Positions 32,696 through 45,003 of a stretch of 64,000 nucleotides of DNA are shown here, in pieces; position 1 is the first letter of the stretch; the number at the start of each line of letters is the position of its first letter. Made by a program: the position numbers and the translations under genes. Below the pieces are notes generated by a model. The model was not told the DNA's origin and made no database searches. It was given only the letters and a program-made list of their open reading frames with translations. This DNA comes from Chytridium lagenaria (Eukaryota > Chytridiomycota > Chytridiomycetes > Chytridiales > Chytridiaceae). Location of the stretch: positions 186,001 to 250,000 of the forward strand of contig JAHLKC010000016.1 in the NCBI GenBank assembly GCA_025449115.1. The letters run 5' to 3'.

Positions 32696-35328
32696 TCACG
32701 GACCCATAAAGGAGTTATGGAACCTTTGGCCAGGCTCATCCACCTTCATGTCAAAGCCGAGTTCCATCTAAACAAAAAAACAGAGCGTTAGCCAGAAGAA
32801 TCGGGAGTGAAAGAATAAAAAGATAGCTACCTCGTGAAGCGCCTTTCCAGCGGGGACCATAGGATACACGTGCTCATGCTTTGTAACAACGGCGTCAAGG
32901 ATGACGGGTTCCTTGGTCTCGAGGAACTCCTTAATGGCGCCAGGAAGGTCTTCCATGGTCCGGACCTGAATTCCCTTACATCCCATAGACTGCAAAACCA
33001 AAACCATGTCAACCCCAAGCTAAAATCCACAAACGACGAAGGCCACGAAACTCACCTCTGCAAACTTCACAAAATCCGGGTTCACCATCCTTGTCCCCGC
33101 ATACCGTTTCTCATAAAACAGATCCTGCCATTGCTTCACCATCCCCTGGAAATCATTGTTCAAGATCAAAACCTTGACTCCGATATCAAATTGACGCGCT
33201 GTCATCATCTCCATGCCGGTCATCGAAAATGACGCGTCTCCGTCAATGTCAATAACGATTTTGTCGGGGTGAGCGATTTTGGCACCAATGGCGGCGGGGA
33301 GACCGAAGCCCATGGTGCCGAGACCGCCAGAGGAGATCCAAGTGCGGGGGTGGCGCCAGCTGGAAGGTGAGAGATGTTAGAGAAGAATTATCGGGGATAG
33401 GACGTATGTACGCTATACATAATGGGAAAGAGAGAATCGATAAGGAAACCGTACCGGAAGTACTGCGCAGCCCACATCTGATGACACCCCACTCCAGTCG
33501 AAATAATAACTTTGTCCTTGATATCCTTAGTCTGACGATTCAACTCCTCAATGACAGCCTGCGGTTTCAACTTTGCACCCTCAACGCTGGGTTGGTAGGT
33601 GAAAGGATACCTCTCCTTCCAGTTCTCAAGCTGCTCAAACCAGTTTCGACGCGGTTGGTGTTCAATCAAAGGGAGTAGATGACGGATGTTGGTGGCAACA
33701 TCGCCTTCAATGGCTTCATCGACTTGAACGACCTTGTTGATATTCTTGGGCATGATTTCGAATTGGACTATGCCACCACGACCGGTGGCGCTAGCGCGAC
33801 GGGCTGCAGGCGCGAACTCTAAAACATTAAGAGAAATTGTGAGTAAAGAATTGGAAAAGCAGTACAAAGCTGAAAGAGAAACTCACTCTTCAAGTTTCCA
33901 GTGACACGATCATCAAAGCGAGCACCAAGCGCGACAATCACATCAGCAGTCTGCATAGCAAGGTTGGCGTATGCACTTCCATGCATTCCCAACATATGTA
34001 GAGACTTGGGGTCTTCCTCATCGAAAGCTCCAAGTCCCTGCAAGGTGGTGGTCACAGGGATATTCGCCTTATCCGCAAATTCTTTCAACACTTTAGATCC
34101 ATCCGGTGTTGCCAACATTCCTTGACCAACATAGAGAATAGGTTTATGCGCTCTGTTAATCATGTCCGCAACACGGTGGATAGCGGCCATGGTCGATGGA
34201 GAAGGATGCGAGGAAGGACCAAGGGGTTTCCGGCCAGGGATGGCACTTTTGAGTCCACCCGATATGGGTTTCGTAAGGATACCCGCCGTGACGTCCTTAG
34301 GAAGATCAACAAGAACAGGGCCGGGACGACCAGTTGTAGCGATTTCGAACGCTTCGTTGATACGACGAGGGAGTTCGGAAATATCTTTGACCATAACGTT
34401 CCATTTTGTACAAGCACGGGAGATGCCGATGACATCGGCCTCTTGGAAGGCGTCGGTGCCAATGGCAGTGGTGGGGACTTGGCCACAGAAGACGACAAGG
34501 GGGGTACCGTCGGAGAGGGCGTCTTGCATGGGGGTGATCATGTTGGTGGCTCCTGGGCCAGAGGTAACGAGAACAACACCTGGCTTACCACTAAATAATT
34601 CAATAAGTATGAAGAATATGCACCATCGTAGAATATCAAAGGATAGCATTATAGTCTAAACAATTGAAGTATGAAGACTTACGTTGCGCGAGCGTATCCT
34701 TCAGCCATATGACCACCACCCTGTTCGTGCCTGGGAAGGATAAACTCAAAGTAGTCGCTATTGTAAATAGCATCGTAAAACAGGGAGAATGGCACCGCCG
34801 GGATAACCAAAGACGACCTTGACGTCATGCCTGAGCATCATCTCATGGAAAATCTGCCCACCCGTCATGCCTACAAACGAGTGGTCGTCGTTAGAGTGGG
34901 CATCAGATGTGGCGTTGACGGTGGAAGTAGGGGTACGGGGTTTGGAGATGGTGGTTGTCTTTGGCTTTGGGTCCTGCAGATTGAAAAAAAGGTGTTAGAT
35001 GATGGATGTGGGATAAGACAGAAAGAGGAACGGTTTAAGTCGCCATTAAGGTAATGAGTATGATGTCATCCAAGGATGGCCTACAAAGATGCATCGTACT
35101 GAAGATAAAAGAGAGTTAGAATGCCCTCACGTTGAATAAGCTCTTGCAGAGGAGGCAGCCCTGGATGAAGAAGAAGAGGTGGTGATGGTGGACCAGGAAT
35201 GCTGAAGAAGGAGCACAACATCTCCTAGTAAGGAATGCTGATGAGCATGAGGCTGATGATGCTGCTGAAGCAGTCGTCTTGGAACGGATGATGGAGCGCA
35301 TCGCAGGAGACGCTGCCGAAGTAGCCAT
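32696..35328 (-). CDS. ILV2: acetolactate synthase, catalytic subunit
   Basis: This ThDP- and FAD-dependent enzyme makes acetolactate or acetohydroxybutyrate in mitochondria, the first shared step of branched-chain amino acid synthesis. Landmarks: [20 protein letters not shown] with [30 protein letters not shown] (catalytic Glu in RHEQ), [40 protein letters not shown] with [47 protein letters not shown] and [20 protein letters not shown] (ThDP-binding GDx..N region, with [14 protein letters not shown]). The end is [18 protein letters not shown] and SFMGP. Exon 1 (ATG 35328, [20 protein letters not shown]) encodes a Ser/Ala/Arg-rich transit peptide ending near ARAYST. The junction of exon 1 to the next exon (about 34978) is out of phase, and an A run at 34777-34780 is one base short (ILPVFYDAIY is broken). 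Confidence 0.94.
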
Positions 35329-35595
35329 CTCGTCATCATCATTATTATTTTTTCCCTTCTCAAGAATAATAATAAAATAATAATTAAAATTGAGATGAAA
35401 ATGCAAAAATCAAATACAAAATTAATACTGTGTAACGTATGAATTGATGATGATAATTGAAAAAGGAAATTATAATCTCGAACCAATGGATGTGAATCAT
35501 CTTTATTTCTCAACTGATTTTTTTGGTGCTGAGAGAGATGATGATGATGTTTGATGACGGTGATGTTGATGAGAAGGCAAAAGGAAAAAAGGATG

Positions 35596-36328
35596 TCAAC
35601 CATTCAACCCTGTCCTCCTTGACGTCGTATCTTTCAGAGGGATACGCACCTCAACACTCCACATCTTCTTGTTCTCTGCTTCTTCCGTCTCTTTCTTCTC
35701 ATCAAGGCAGTTCCCCATCTCTTCACCGAAATACACCTCATACGGCCACACTCCCATCTCAATTGTCTCCCCTTCCTTCGCCATCCACTCAAAAGTCCCA
35801 CTCCACAGTCCAGGAAGATCCTCGTAGATATCGAGTCCTTGTTTGCGCATCACCGCGTACCGTCCAACAGGCTGTGCCTTAATCGCAAGGCCGAGTTCTT
35901 GAAGCGTGTCGGTGGAGGGAAGGGCCATCCACGGAAGGATGGCTCGGCCTGTCATGTATTGAACACCCTTGTCGCTTGGTGCGCCAGAGATAAGGCCCAT
36001 GAATGGTGATGGGGCGACCTGAAAAATACAAATGGGGTCAGCAAAGAAATGACGATAACTTCATTCCAGGTGATCCTTACCAGTGATTCCAGCTCTCCGT
36101 TCTTGATGGCAGTGGCAAGACGCTTGCTTGACCTAAAGCGGAATCATTTCGTTAGCGTGTCCATGTCCAGCACAAGGCGTCATCGTTTTGGAAATAGCAG
36201 ACGAAAATGATGGAGCTTAACTGTATCGCGGCCATTTGAAAGTTCCCTCCAACAACCGTCTCGATAGCACCCAGGACCATCATACCTGGGTGCTGCTCGA
36301 TGCGAGGATATCCTTCAACGATGGGCAT
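35596..36328 (-). CDS. GyrI-like effector-binding domain protein
   Basis: Exons joined from ATG 36328: MPIVEGYPRIEQHPGMMVLG, AIETVVGGNFQMAAIQ, then SSKRLATAIKNGELESL and VAPSPFMGLISGAPSDKG. The main exon has GRAILPWMALPSTDTLQELG, VGRYAVMRKQGLDIYEDLPG, LWSGTFEWMAKEGETIEMGV with WPYEVYFGE and, at the end, VEVRIPLKD. The series 'YAV.R..G.y..Lp..w...f.Wm...G......p.EvYf......vei.IPl' is the signature of the GyrI-like / SOUL-type small-molecule binding fold, found in bacterial regulators and in a few eukaryotic proteins. No DNA-binding domain is attached, so it is probably a stand-alone ligand-binding or hydrolytic member; function unknown. It lies directly downstream of the molybdate transporter gene on the same strand. 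The identification rests on pattern only. Confidence 0.72.
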
Positions 36329-36647
36329 GTGAGTTGATTGACGAGCAAAAGTAAAAAAAAAGGATTTGTTGCATGGCTTTGCCTCTTGAAAAACAAGTAT
36401 GATATTTAAGAGGCACGCCTCTTCAAATCAGACGCGGGAAGAAGTCGGGCAAAGGCACAGGGCATCCATAAAAGACACATCTTTCGTAGTTGCAACTTCG
36501 ACTATCTTCACAAATTGAAAAGGCAGCACACCTATCTTAGAACAACAAATATATGAGGATTGACTATTTATAACAAGCTGAGGCACATGAATCACCCCAA
36601 TATCGGCTTCTTTTTCACAACCTCCCCTTCCTCTACAACCGCCCCTC

Positions 36648-38262
36648 TCACAACCTCCACAATGCCCCCAGAATCCCCTTCCCACTCTTATGTTGTTCCA
36701 CGCACCAAACCACAAAACAAGCCACAGCTCCAACCCCAAAACCAACCCCGTCATTCTTCCAACCCGCGCATACCCCACCCGTCACAATCACTACCACCAT
36801 CCGATGTCTTGCAGCTTCATCGGTACCCCCAACATCTTTAATCATGGACGCGATTTCTACGCCAGCGAGAACGAGCTGAAAAGGGGGTGTTAGAAGGGGT
36901 TAGGCGGAGATGATGGGAGGAGAAATTTACCATGACGCCGAGGACGGTGGACGGAAAGAGTTCGAAAACTTGGATGAGAGAGGATCCGAAAATGACGGCG
37001 ATGAGGATTTTGGCGAGACCGAGGAGGACGACGCTGACATGAGTGCGGGCGCCGAAACGGTATTGCCGGCTAGACCTCCAGACTATCGACATAATTAAGA
37101 GAATAAAGTTAAAAAGGGAGGAAGTGAGGGGTCGGGGTTACTTACACCATGGCAGTAAGGAATGGAACCAAACCTGTGAAGCGGATGCTTAGATACTAAA
37201 TAGAAATGAATGATAGTTTACCATGCAGAGGTGATGTTCATTAATCCGACGCAAACCCCCACAGACGTCACAGACGCGACCGGACGTCCACGTTCTGGGA
37301 ACAAATCATCAGCGAGTTTCGAGACCGCAATAACCTATTCGATATACAGTGTCAAATGTGACAAGAATAATAGAAAAAGAAATAACTCACAGAGTTCAAA
37401 AGTGTAAGCGGAAGCTGCCCAAGGGATGCCTTGAAAAACGCTTCCTTAAAATCAAACCAAGACGGAGCAAAAGGCTCGATAAACGTTGGTCCCGCCTTAA
37501 ACACTGCTCCACGCTTATCAAACACCGTCATCCTCAACAGAGCAACCCCGACTCCATACAAAAACAACACCAACGCCGCCGGATTCTTCTTCATCGAAAA
37601 CACGCCATGGCACCCGCAAAACCAAAGCAGCGATCAGAAGTTGTCTAGAAAGTGATATGAAGAAAAACTCCATGCTTTTGCCGAGAGGATGGAGGTGATT
37701 GCCATTGTTCATGAGTTGGAGACCGTGCCCAATTGGATGCCACGGATGAGGGGGAGGGGGAGGATGCGGTTTGCGAAGGAGAGTGTGCGGGTTAAGGAGA
37801 GAAGGAGAACGATGGCGGAGACCCAAAATCCTGCGGCGACGACTTGGGGGAGGGGCATGGAGGAGGCGAGTGCGACGGCGGATATGGCTTTCATGGGTTG
37901 AACGCATATCTAACAAGTCGAGTGAGATGGTAAAGACGTGATGGAAGATGCTTACTGGTATTTGGTATATAAAGCCAGAGACGATGTTGAAAAAACCGCC
38001 AAAGATGAGGGTGGATGTGAGGGAGATTTGACCAGTTTTGGATAGGCCTACAATGATGGGGAGAAGAGTGCCGATGTCACCTATATGGACCGGTTAGTTT
38101 CATTATTCGAAATAAGCATGCATGCAATATGTAAAGCAAAAGTCTTGATAAGGAATTCTACTTACCCAATGCACCAGATATCTCGTTTAATGTAAAGTTT
38201 CTGTAAAAGAAGGCAGCCTGCGAGGAGAGCAAGGAAGCAGTAGATGAGTTCTCGTCCGCCAT
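36648..38262 (-). CDS. MOT1-type molybdate transporter
   Basis: Start ATG 38262: MADENSSTASLLSSQAAFFY, then NFTLNEISGALGDIGTLLPI, IVGLSKTGQISLTSTLIFGG with FFNIVSGFIYQIP, VQPMKAISAVALASS, VLLLSLTRTLSFANRILPLP with LIRGIQLG, and further downstream QYRFGARTHVSVVLLGLAKI, AVIFGSSLIQVFELFPSTVL and GVMLVLAGVEIASM. These are the two conserved blocks (QPMKAIAAV and QYRFGARTG) and the duplicated helix bundle of the MOT1 family of high-affinity molybdate carriers, related to sulfate permeases. Family members sit in the plasma, vacuolar or mitochondrial membrane; location here is not shown. One base is missing near 37727 (GIQLG to GLQLMNN). About eight exons. Molybdate import implies that this fungus makes molybdenum cofactor, for example for nitrate reductase or xanthine oxidase. 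Confidence 0.88.
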
Positions 38263-39589
38263 GTCTCTCCGCATCCTCTCATCATGGTCTTCTCCTCGTG
38301 AGCACGAGAGCTTGGCATCGGAGGAGCATCATCAACACCACTCTCAGTTTGCATTTGCATTTTGGCCGGCTGAGAGAGACAGAAAGAGATCAGCGAGAAA
38401 TGGGACAAGCTCCTCTTCAGTCTGTTTTTCAACAGTTTTGGAGCACTTGGCTCTGTACCACCACTACACAAACAATTTCGCCCCGATTGAGAAAATATAT
38501 TTATCGGAGGGCCTTTCTATTTTTATTATTTATTACATTAAGCAGCAGACAGCCCACGAACGCAAGTGATCAACGAATACAAAAAGGTGTTGGGAGGGAA
38601 CCGGATATCCTTCCCAGAGCACACACTGCGCTGTCACAAAGTGATCAACGTAAAGGAATCGAACCCGAAAATTCTGGCACGAGAACTAACATCACTGTTG
38701 GATGCGATCATAGCCTTGACTTCACCACCATATCTGCCTTGTTCTCCACCCCATTCACACACACGTACGCACGCCCACAAAAATACCTGCGTTACTTTGA
38801 CCCTTCTCCCCGCTCATTCAATATGACAGACATATGCGTAGAACAAACGCTAGAGCGACTGGCCCGCTCTTTGACACTATTACAACACGGCTCCACTGAT
38901 TTATTTATTTTTGAGCTACTTAATTATCCCAGTTCATCGAGTGAACATTTATGGTCACCCCATGTATCCATCACTGCCTCTAGCTAATGAATGTGAGAAA
39001 GGCTAGACAATTCTCCTTCTTCGTCTATATTAAAAGACTTTGAAATAACGATAACGTATTTTCGTAAAAAGAGGATTGTAATCTGAAAAATACGTAAGCG
39101 CGCATCGCTTGAGTCTGTGCATTAGCACCCACGTCCAGGCTCACTTTCACGCATTTCAAAATACCAATCAAATTATATATACATATAAATATAAGAACGG
39201 TAATCTATCTTTTCTCAAGTGAATAAAAGTTATGCACATCAAAAGCTGCAGTAATGTTGTTCCCGAGCAGCACCCGATTGTTGCTGTTCCCCCGCGTCGC
39301 GTCAAATTTGGTCTTTCCCAAGAACTATTATTTAATTTGATGTTTACACATGCGAACGCGTTTGGATTTGGCGAACAAAGTAAAATAAAAACAGATAAAA
39401 ATGAGTTTTATAGAAGATTTTCGCAGTTAAGGCATTGAATTACAAGTTTGTAAATAACTCTCAGTCCTTTTAGAGAAATGACTCAGAGTGCGCGTAATAT
39501 TAATATTAAAAGATGAACGACTTTATTTTTATCACAGCACAAAAAAGTACCATCACCAAGCAACATTCACAAGGGAAAGAAAGAATCAA
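38263..39589. other. upstream region of the MOT1 gene and spacer, no gene seen
   Basis: A plus-strand frame of 247 codons (38244-38987) starts antisense to MOT1 exon 1 and runs through this spacer. Its composition is low complexity and it has no motif, so I do not call it a gene. The rest is AT-rich. Confidence 0.5.
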
Positions 39590-42430
39590 GAACGGTTCAT
39601 CCATGTCTCATACAAGGGGTTACCCTGACAAACCGAAACCAGCGGTCCATCACGGGAAACCAAACGAGTTTACTTTGCATCATACTGCCCGACAACGGCG
39701 GGTTACAAGATTCAACCCGGTTGTGCGAAACGTGTAGATGACTTAACAAACATCACATAACTAATACAAAAAGATGGAATGAAAAAACAACACAACAAAC
39801 CTACCCTACAACATACCTTGGGCCAACCATAACTTGAGGCCGTCCATAACTGCGGATGGAGTCTCCACGCCCATCCATAATTGGGGCCGTCCATAGCTTG
39901 AGGCCGTTCATAACCTCGGACTCATGAAGCCCCCTCACCGCGGCTGCGAGGAGACTGAACACAAAAAGTTAAAGGCGTAAGAAAGATTAATATAAAATAT
40001 AACGCATATATAAGACCAATCGACTTGCCATAGCCGTCTTGATCTTGAAGGTCACCTCTCGGAATGGTCGTCATGAAGGCCGTCTTGGCGTCGCCGAGGA
40101 GACCGTCATGAAGGCCACCTCCGAGGAGCCCGTCTAAAGGTAGCCGTCGTCGCTCCTTGTCGTCGCACCGCTTGAGCCAATGGTCGCAGAGGTCGTGAGA
40201 GGTGAGCGGAGATAGAATTAGAGGGGTTTGTGATACTAATTGTTGGGGCGATTGAATTGAATGAAGAAAAATAAAGGGGGGAACAACCCCTTTTATACTC
40301 GCCGAAATACTGCGGAATTCGTATGAGCCAATGAGGTTTTCCGAGTGACAGGATGTTAGAAAAGAAACTGCGGAGTGCGTGAGCTTGGTCCAATGAGGGT
40401 GGTTGGAGAGGGTGGGGTGATTTCTTGCGAAATTGCGGGAGTTGTAATTTAGATGTGTTAGGAGGGAGGCGAGACGGGTTGTGTGAAGGTGCGTCTATCA
40501 CACATCTCTGAAGAGGATTGGTGAGGAGAAATGAATGAGGGGGTGCTGGGGGACGTAGTGCTCCTTCGAAAAGGATAAAGTGACTTAATAATAAACGAAG
40601 TTTTGGAATGTGTGCCGTGCGTTTATCCGATTCATTTCCGTCTATCGCCACAAAGCCATAGCAAAAGAGAGCGAAGCAAAAGATAACAGTTCATGTCCAA
40701 CTTTAAACTGGATAGCTGCCTTTAGCGAGGAGGAACTATCCCGGGAGACTCGACGAAGTCGTCGAGGTTGATACGGCGACCGCAAAATGTCCAGTTTGTA
40801 GCGTCCGCAGAAGTCCAAATAATCCCAAGCTCCAACATCACCATTATCTACGTCTATCTAGCGTCAGACTCTAGTTTTATGGTCGGATGCGATGGATCCA
40901 CCGGTGACGGACTGAGCATGACGGACCCTAGGGCCTCGTTGTGAAAATTTTCACGATACTCGTCTCTTGCGACCCCTTCTCGAGTGCCTCGTCTAACGTA
41001 GAACTTGCTACTTCTAGCGCAACTTCATCATCTATTTCGTGTTATTGGCTCATTTATAGCATACAATACCGAAAAGTGTCTGCGAATCGGTCTGGTTTTA
41101 AGAAAACACCGTTATTTGGCGATTCGAAGCTCGTTTTTGCACAATATTCGCATCCGATTGATGTGCAAAACTTCAGATTCAGCTCTTTAGTACGATCCTG
41201 AGATCCCCAGTACCCCAAAAGTCAATCGAACAACCCTCTAGTCGAGTTCGGATTAACGAGGAAAATGGCTTAGACGAACTGGAAGAACTTTTGCACGGAT
41301 ACCGATATGGCTGTATTTGAAAACAAAAAGGTATTCAGAAAGAACGTGAATCTAATTGAAGACGATACGGGAGAAAATACCATAAGGGGCAGTCCGCGGT
41401 GAAAAGTTGTAGATTTAGGCGGGTAGAAGCACAGTACCGTAGGAAGAGGTTTGAACTCTACTCACGGCAGCAAATGAAGACCCTTATTACCGCCCTACAG
41501 CTTTCAGTGTTTGTCGACCCGCACCATCATTTCAAAGTCCCTAGTCTTTTTTATCAAAAGCTCCTCCGTTTCACAGGGCCTCTACACCTCCAAAACCTTA
41601 ATATACAAAGGCGTGTTCTTCAGCAAAAAATCAACCTTTCTTCTCTCAGTAAAATAACTAGGTAGTTTTTAAAGAATAAATGAGCTCTTACACACATGAA
41701 CTTACCTTTAAATTCACAATCACTCATAGTCAAGCTCCATTTAAGTTTACGAGTTGAGGCGGTGCTAGATAGCAAAAACGTTAGGAGTACAGGAGTCATA
41801 ACTGAGATCGTTGAGATTATTCAAGAGAAGAAGATGTTAGTTGGTTACAGATTCGCTTTTGTAGTGGTGATTCGTTGTTCGAAGCTGATTGTTGACCCGA
41901 TGGAATGTGAAAGAGGGACATCTGGGTAAAAGTTGTGGAGTATTATCCGTATCTGTCGGGGCTATTGAAACAAAGTTTTTCGCGCGTTTGGTCTCCCACT
42001 ACATGGCCGACAATTTGACGGCGCTTGCAAAGACTTGATCCCTTAATCTGACGTCCACAGAAGGTCAGGACATGCGGAAACTTAAAACAACAGGAGCAGA
42101 GGAATGAGAGATAGTCAATTCTTATAAGCGAGTTCAAAATTATCTTATACAGCTTGTGGTATGATCAGGGAAATGAAGTATGCTCTTGATCAGCATACGG
42201 TGCACAGCTTCCTGTCTGGCCGAGTGGATGATGAACAGAGCGTGAAAAACTATATCACTTTTCTATTAAATTATCTTATGAGTTTCTTTCATGAAGGGTT
42301 AATACGAAGGATTGAATGGTTGAAGGTGATCTTTCAGACTGACGAGAGAAGGCGACGGATGAAGGGGAGGCCATGATGATGTACATGTCAGTGTGAAGTT
42401 GTCAAACAGTAATCCCAATCATTTCTCACT
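39590..42430 (-). repeat. dispersed 2.8-kb repeat, copy B
   Basis: Matches copy A (25815-28497) in the same orientation. The left 1.3 kb (39590-40950) is close to copy A by eye with small indels; the right part (40950-42430) is much more diverged but keeps anchors such as GAGGTTTGAACTCTACTCA (about 41450) and AATCCCAATCATTTCTCA at the right end. The internal promoter set (TATA about 40290, CCAAT 40326 and 40391) is kept. The GDSGSW-like site of copy A reads GDVGAW here (about 40821-40850), so if it was a serine protease site it is lost. A minus frame of 181 codons (40106-40651, MAIDGNESDKRTAHI...) runs through the promoter part and is shortened and frame-shifted in copy A, so it is probably not a gene. 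Confidence 0.68.
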
Positions 42431-42751
42431 CGTCGACTTCAAATAAATCAAAATCAAATCACCATGAAGAATGCGATAGTGGTGAGAACCGACGCCCAAC
42501 ACCACATGAACAATCGCTCTGTTGTTGGCAGGACATGCAATGCATTTTTTAAGTGCGTTAGGTACTTTGGAGCAACGAAAAGTTATTTAGTGTGATATTA
42601 TTTATCATTAATTGCAACATGAGTCTACTCTGAAGTCAAGACTTTCTAGTCTTTTCATACAATAATAAATACGACACTAATAGCTTGCAAAATGAAAACC
42701 GAAAAAAATCTTATTAAATGATATCGGAATACCCTATGAAGAAAGACTTCT
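42431..42751. other. intergenic, no gene seen
   Basis: AT-rich stretch between repeat copy B and the 3' end of the next gene. No coding frame supported. Confidence 0.55.
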
Positions 42752-45003
42752 TCACACATGTAACAATTGGAATGCGGCCCCAGACCCTGAAGCCACCAAA
42801 GAATCCCCTGCAATAGAAACCCCATGCATCTCCCATTTGGTATTATACAACCAAAAAGTCGAAGGTGACTGCGGGCCATTCCAGATGACCACCTTGTTAT
42901 CGGCATCAGCAATAGCAACACGACTCCCATCCGCATTCACATCCATGTCATTGACAGCGTTGGCAAAAAAGACATACGTCTGTCCTCGCACAAGATCTGT
43001 GAGATCAAATGTGTGGATACCAAAGCAACTGCAGCGAAAAGCGTATTGCCTCTGACCACCAAGTAGCGTATATCGTATTGGTTTCGTTGTTCATTCCAAA
43101 ATACCGTGTCATTTGTTGGTGATGCGGGGAATGTAATTTCGCTATTATTGTTGAAGCGAAGACGTTGGGCTTCTCGCCATGTTCTACCAGAGAGATCCCA
43201 TCGTCCAAGATACCCGTATCCAGCTCCGACAAATACGGACGTGCCAGATTGAGCCTTGAGCGCTGACGGCCGGAGCCTGCCAACAGCAAATGTGTCGGTC
43301 GTTCCTGTCGCAAGATTGATACGGTTTATGCCACCAACAGGTCCTGTTTCATCCGAACCCGAGATGATGGGATAGAACAAGTATTGACCGTCAGGACTGA
43401 CAGCGCCGCTCATAATGTTGTCTGGAACAGAAAATTTGGCCAGTTGTCGACCAGTATCCAGCTCCCAGACTGTGATGTTATTATCTGCGCCAAAGCTGTA
43501 AAGTGCTGGCCCGCTTTGGAGGTAATTGTCGATCGTAAGGTAGAAAACGGACGCGAGATGCGATGAAAGCCTTCGTATAATTATCTTGGTGTCCACATCG
43601 ACCATGGCAATGTCTCCAGATCGACGCTCAGAAGCAAAGAACACTTTCCCATTTGGATGCATTTTTATACTATCTGAAGCGAATCCACTATAATTCTCCG
43701 TTAGCAACAAAATATAGAGAACACGATCCGACTTACGTTATTTCCGCCACTAGAGCACCTACTTGGGTAGGTGTTGGTGAAGACGTTGGTGATGATGTCG
43801 AAACAGCCGTTGAAACTGGGGAGTTCCCTAAATCTCGCGTCGAAGAAGAAGACGAAGACGATGACGATCGTTTCCACAATAAAACCCCCACAACAACAGC
43901 GGCAATCAGCAACAAGCCCATAACTACTGCGATTGCAATCCACAATAATTTTCTTTTTCTGGCAGCCGTTGCCGTAGATGGAGGCATACCAGCTTCTAAA
44001 AAGGCAACGCGAATCAGTGGTTTTTTCAGCAAAAAGTTTTAGGGAATTTCTGACCTTTGTCGTGAACTTGAGGGAGAGAGGTTGGAGCTGGGGTTGTAGA
44101 AGATAAGAATTCGGGCATGTCTTTGGGGACGGGAGCTGGCTGTGGCGCCTCAACATAGGTCGGGACGTTTGTGACTGTAAAAGAAAGGTAAGAATATGTT
44201 GAGGTGCCTACACAAAACATACCAGGAACAGGGACAACCTTCGTGTCATCGGGGAATTGAGACTCTGAACCAAAGAGCGTTCCTGCACCTTATTTAGCTA
44301 AAGATTCCACACAAATGACAATGAAGGCAACGTACCAGAGCGGTTCGCGAATGGAATAGGAGCTTTAACATCTTGTGGACCTCCAAAAAGACTTCCACCT
44401 CAAAAACACAATTTAGCATCTCTACATGAGTTTGATGCTTACTCTGCATGGGTCCATTTGTAAGTGGAGCTTTGGAATCGGATGCAGCCGACTGAATTGG
44501 ATGAACCAGCATACTCGTATGAAGGGGGGACTGACATATCCATAGTTGTAGGCGCTTCCATTGTCCTAGCATCTAAGGCAACAAGCAATCTCAATCGCAT
44601 GCTGTGCTCTCCATCGGTCGATTCCGGTAAAGTGGGGAAGTACTGCGCAATGGTCGCAGCAGGGTTCTTGAGCCAAATTACAGGGAGGTGACGCTCAACA
44701 ATAGCAGGGTCCAATGGTATCGCCATACCAGCAGAACTAGTTGAAGCTCCACCGGTTACAAGGGAATGATTTGGAGCGACGGTAGCTAGGAATGCTGAGA
44801 TTGTGTTGTCCTCAACTGTGAGGACATGGTCTGGATTAACGGCGAAAATGTTCAAATCTGACGGGTTGTGTCTGGTGAATTGGGAAACAGTAGAGCGGAG
44901 GCGGGAGACGGTTGCAGATTCATTAATGTCGAGGACGAAAGCTTTGTCGGGGGAGTCGCCCACGCAAAGCGAGAGCAGCTCCACCTTCCCGTTAATGGAC
45001 ATT
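42752..45003 (-). CDS. Crinkler-headed type II membrane protein with outer beta-propeller
   Basis: Exon 1 (45003 to about 44450) encodes a domain resembling the Crinkler (CRN) N-terminal ubiquitin-like header: VELLSLCVGDSPDKAFVLDI, NESATVSRLRSTVSQFTRHN, SDLNIFAVNPDH and, about residue 140, MRLRLLVALD. Small exons then encode a Pro-rich linker (YVEAPQPAPVPKDMPEF). Near residues 282-304 is one transmembrane helix, LLWIAIAVVMGLLLIAAVVV, preceded by ARKRK, which predicts N-inside, C-outside. A Ser/Thr-rich stalk follows (SSSSSSSTRDLGNSPVSTAV), then about 310 residues of WD40-like repeats: ALYSFGADNNITVWELDTGR, IMSGAVSPDGQYLF, GYGYLGRWDLSGRTW, DADNKVVIWNGPQ. The stop is at 42752. One frame break lies near 43005-43025 in the propeller. 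No signal peptide is present or needed for this topology. CRN headers in oomycetes and chytrids usually lead nuclease- or kinase-like effector domains; this fusion is unlike those. Function is unknown. Confidence 0.83.

Noticed and set aside
34162..34659. 165-codon plus-strand frame
   Set aside because: Antisense to the conserved ILV2 coding sequence, which is strongly supported.
38640..38680. tRNA-like B-box (AATCGAACCC)
   Set aside because: No cloverleaf can be folded around it and no A box lies at the right distance.
38244..38987. 247-codon plus-strand open frame upstream of MOT1
   Set aside because: Starts antisense to MOT1 exon 1, has low-complexity His/Ser/Thr-rich sequence and no motif; most likely chance.
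40106..40651. 181-codon minus frame in repeat copy B as a gene
   Set aside because: It spans the TATA and CCAAT elements and is not kept as one frame in copy A.
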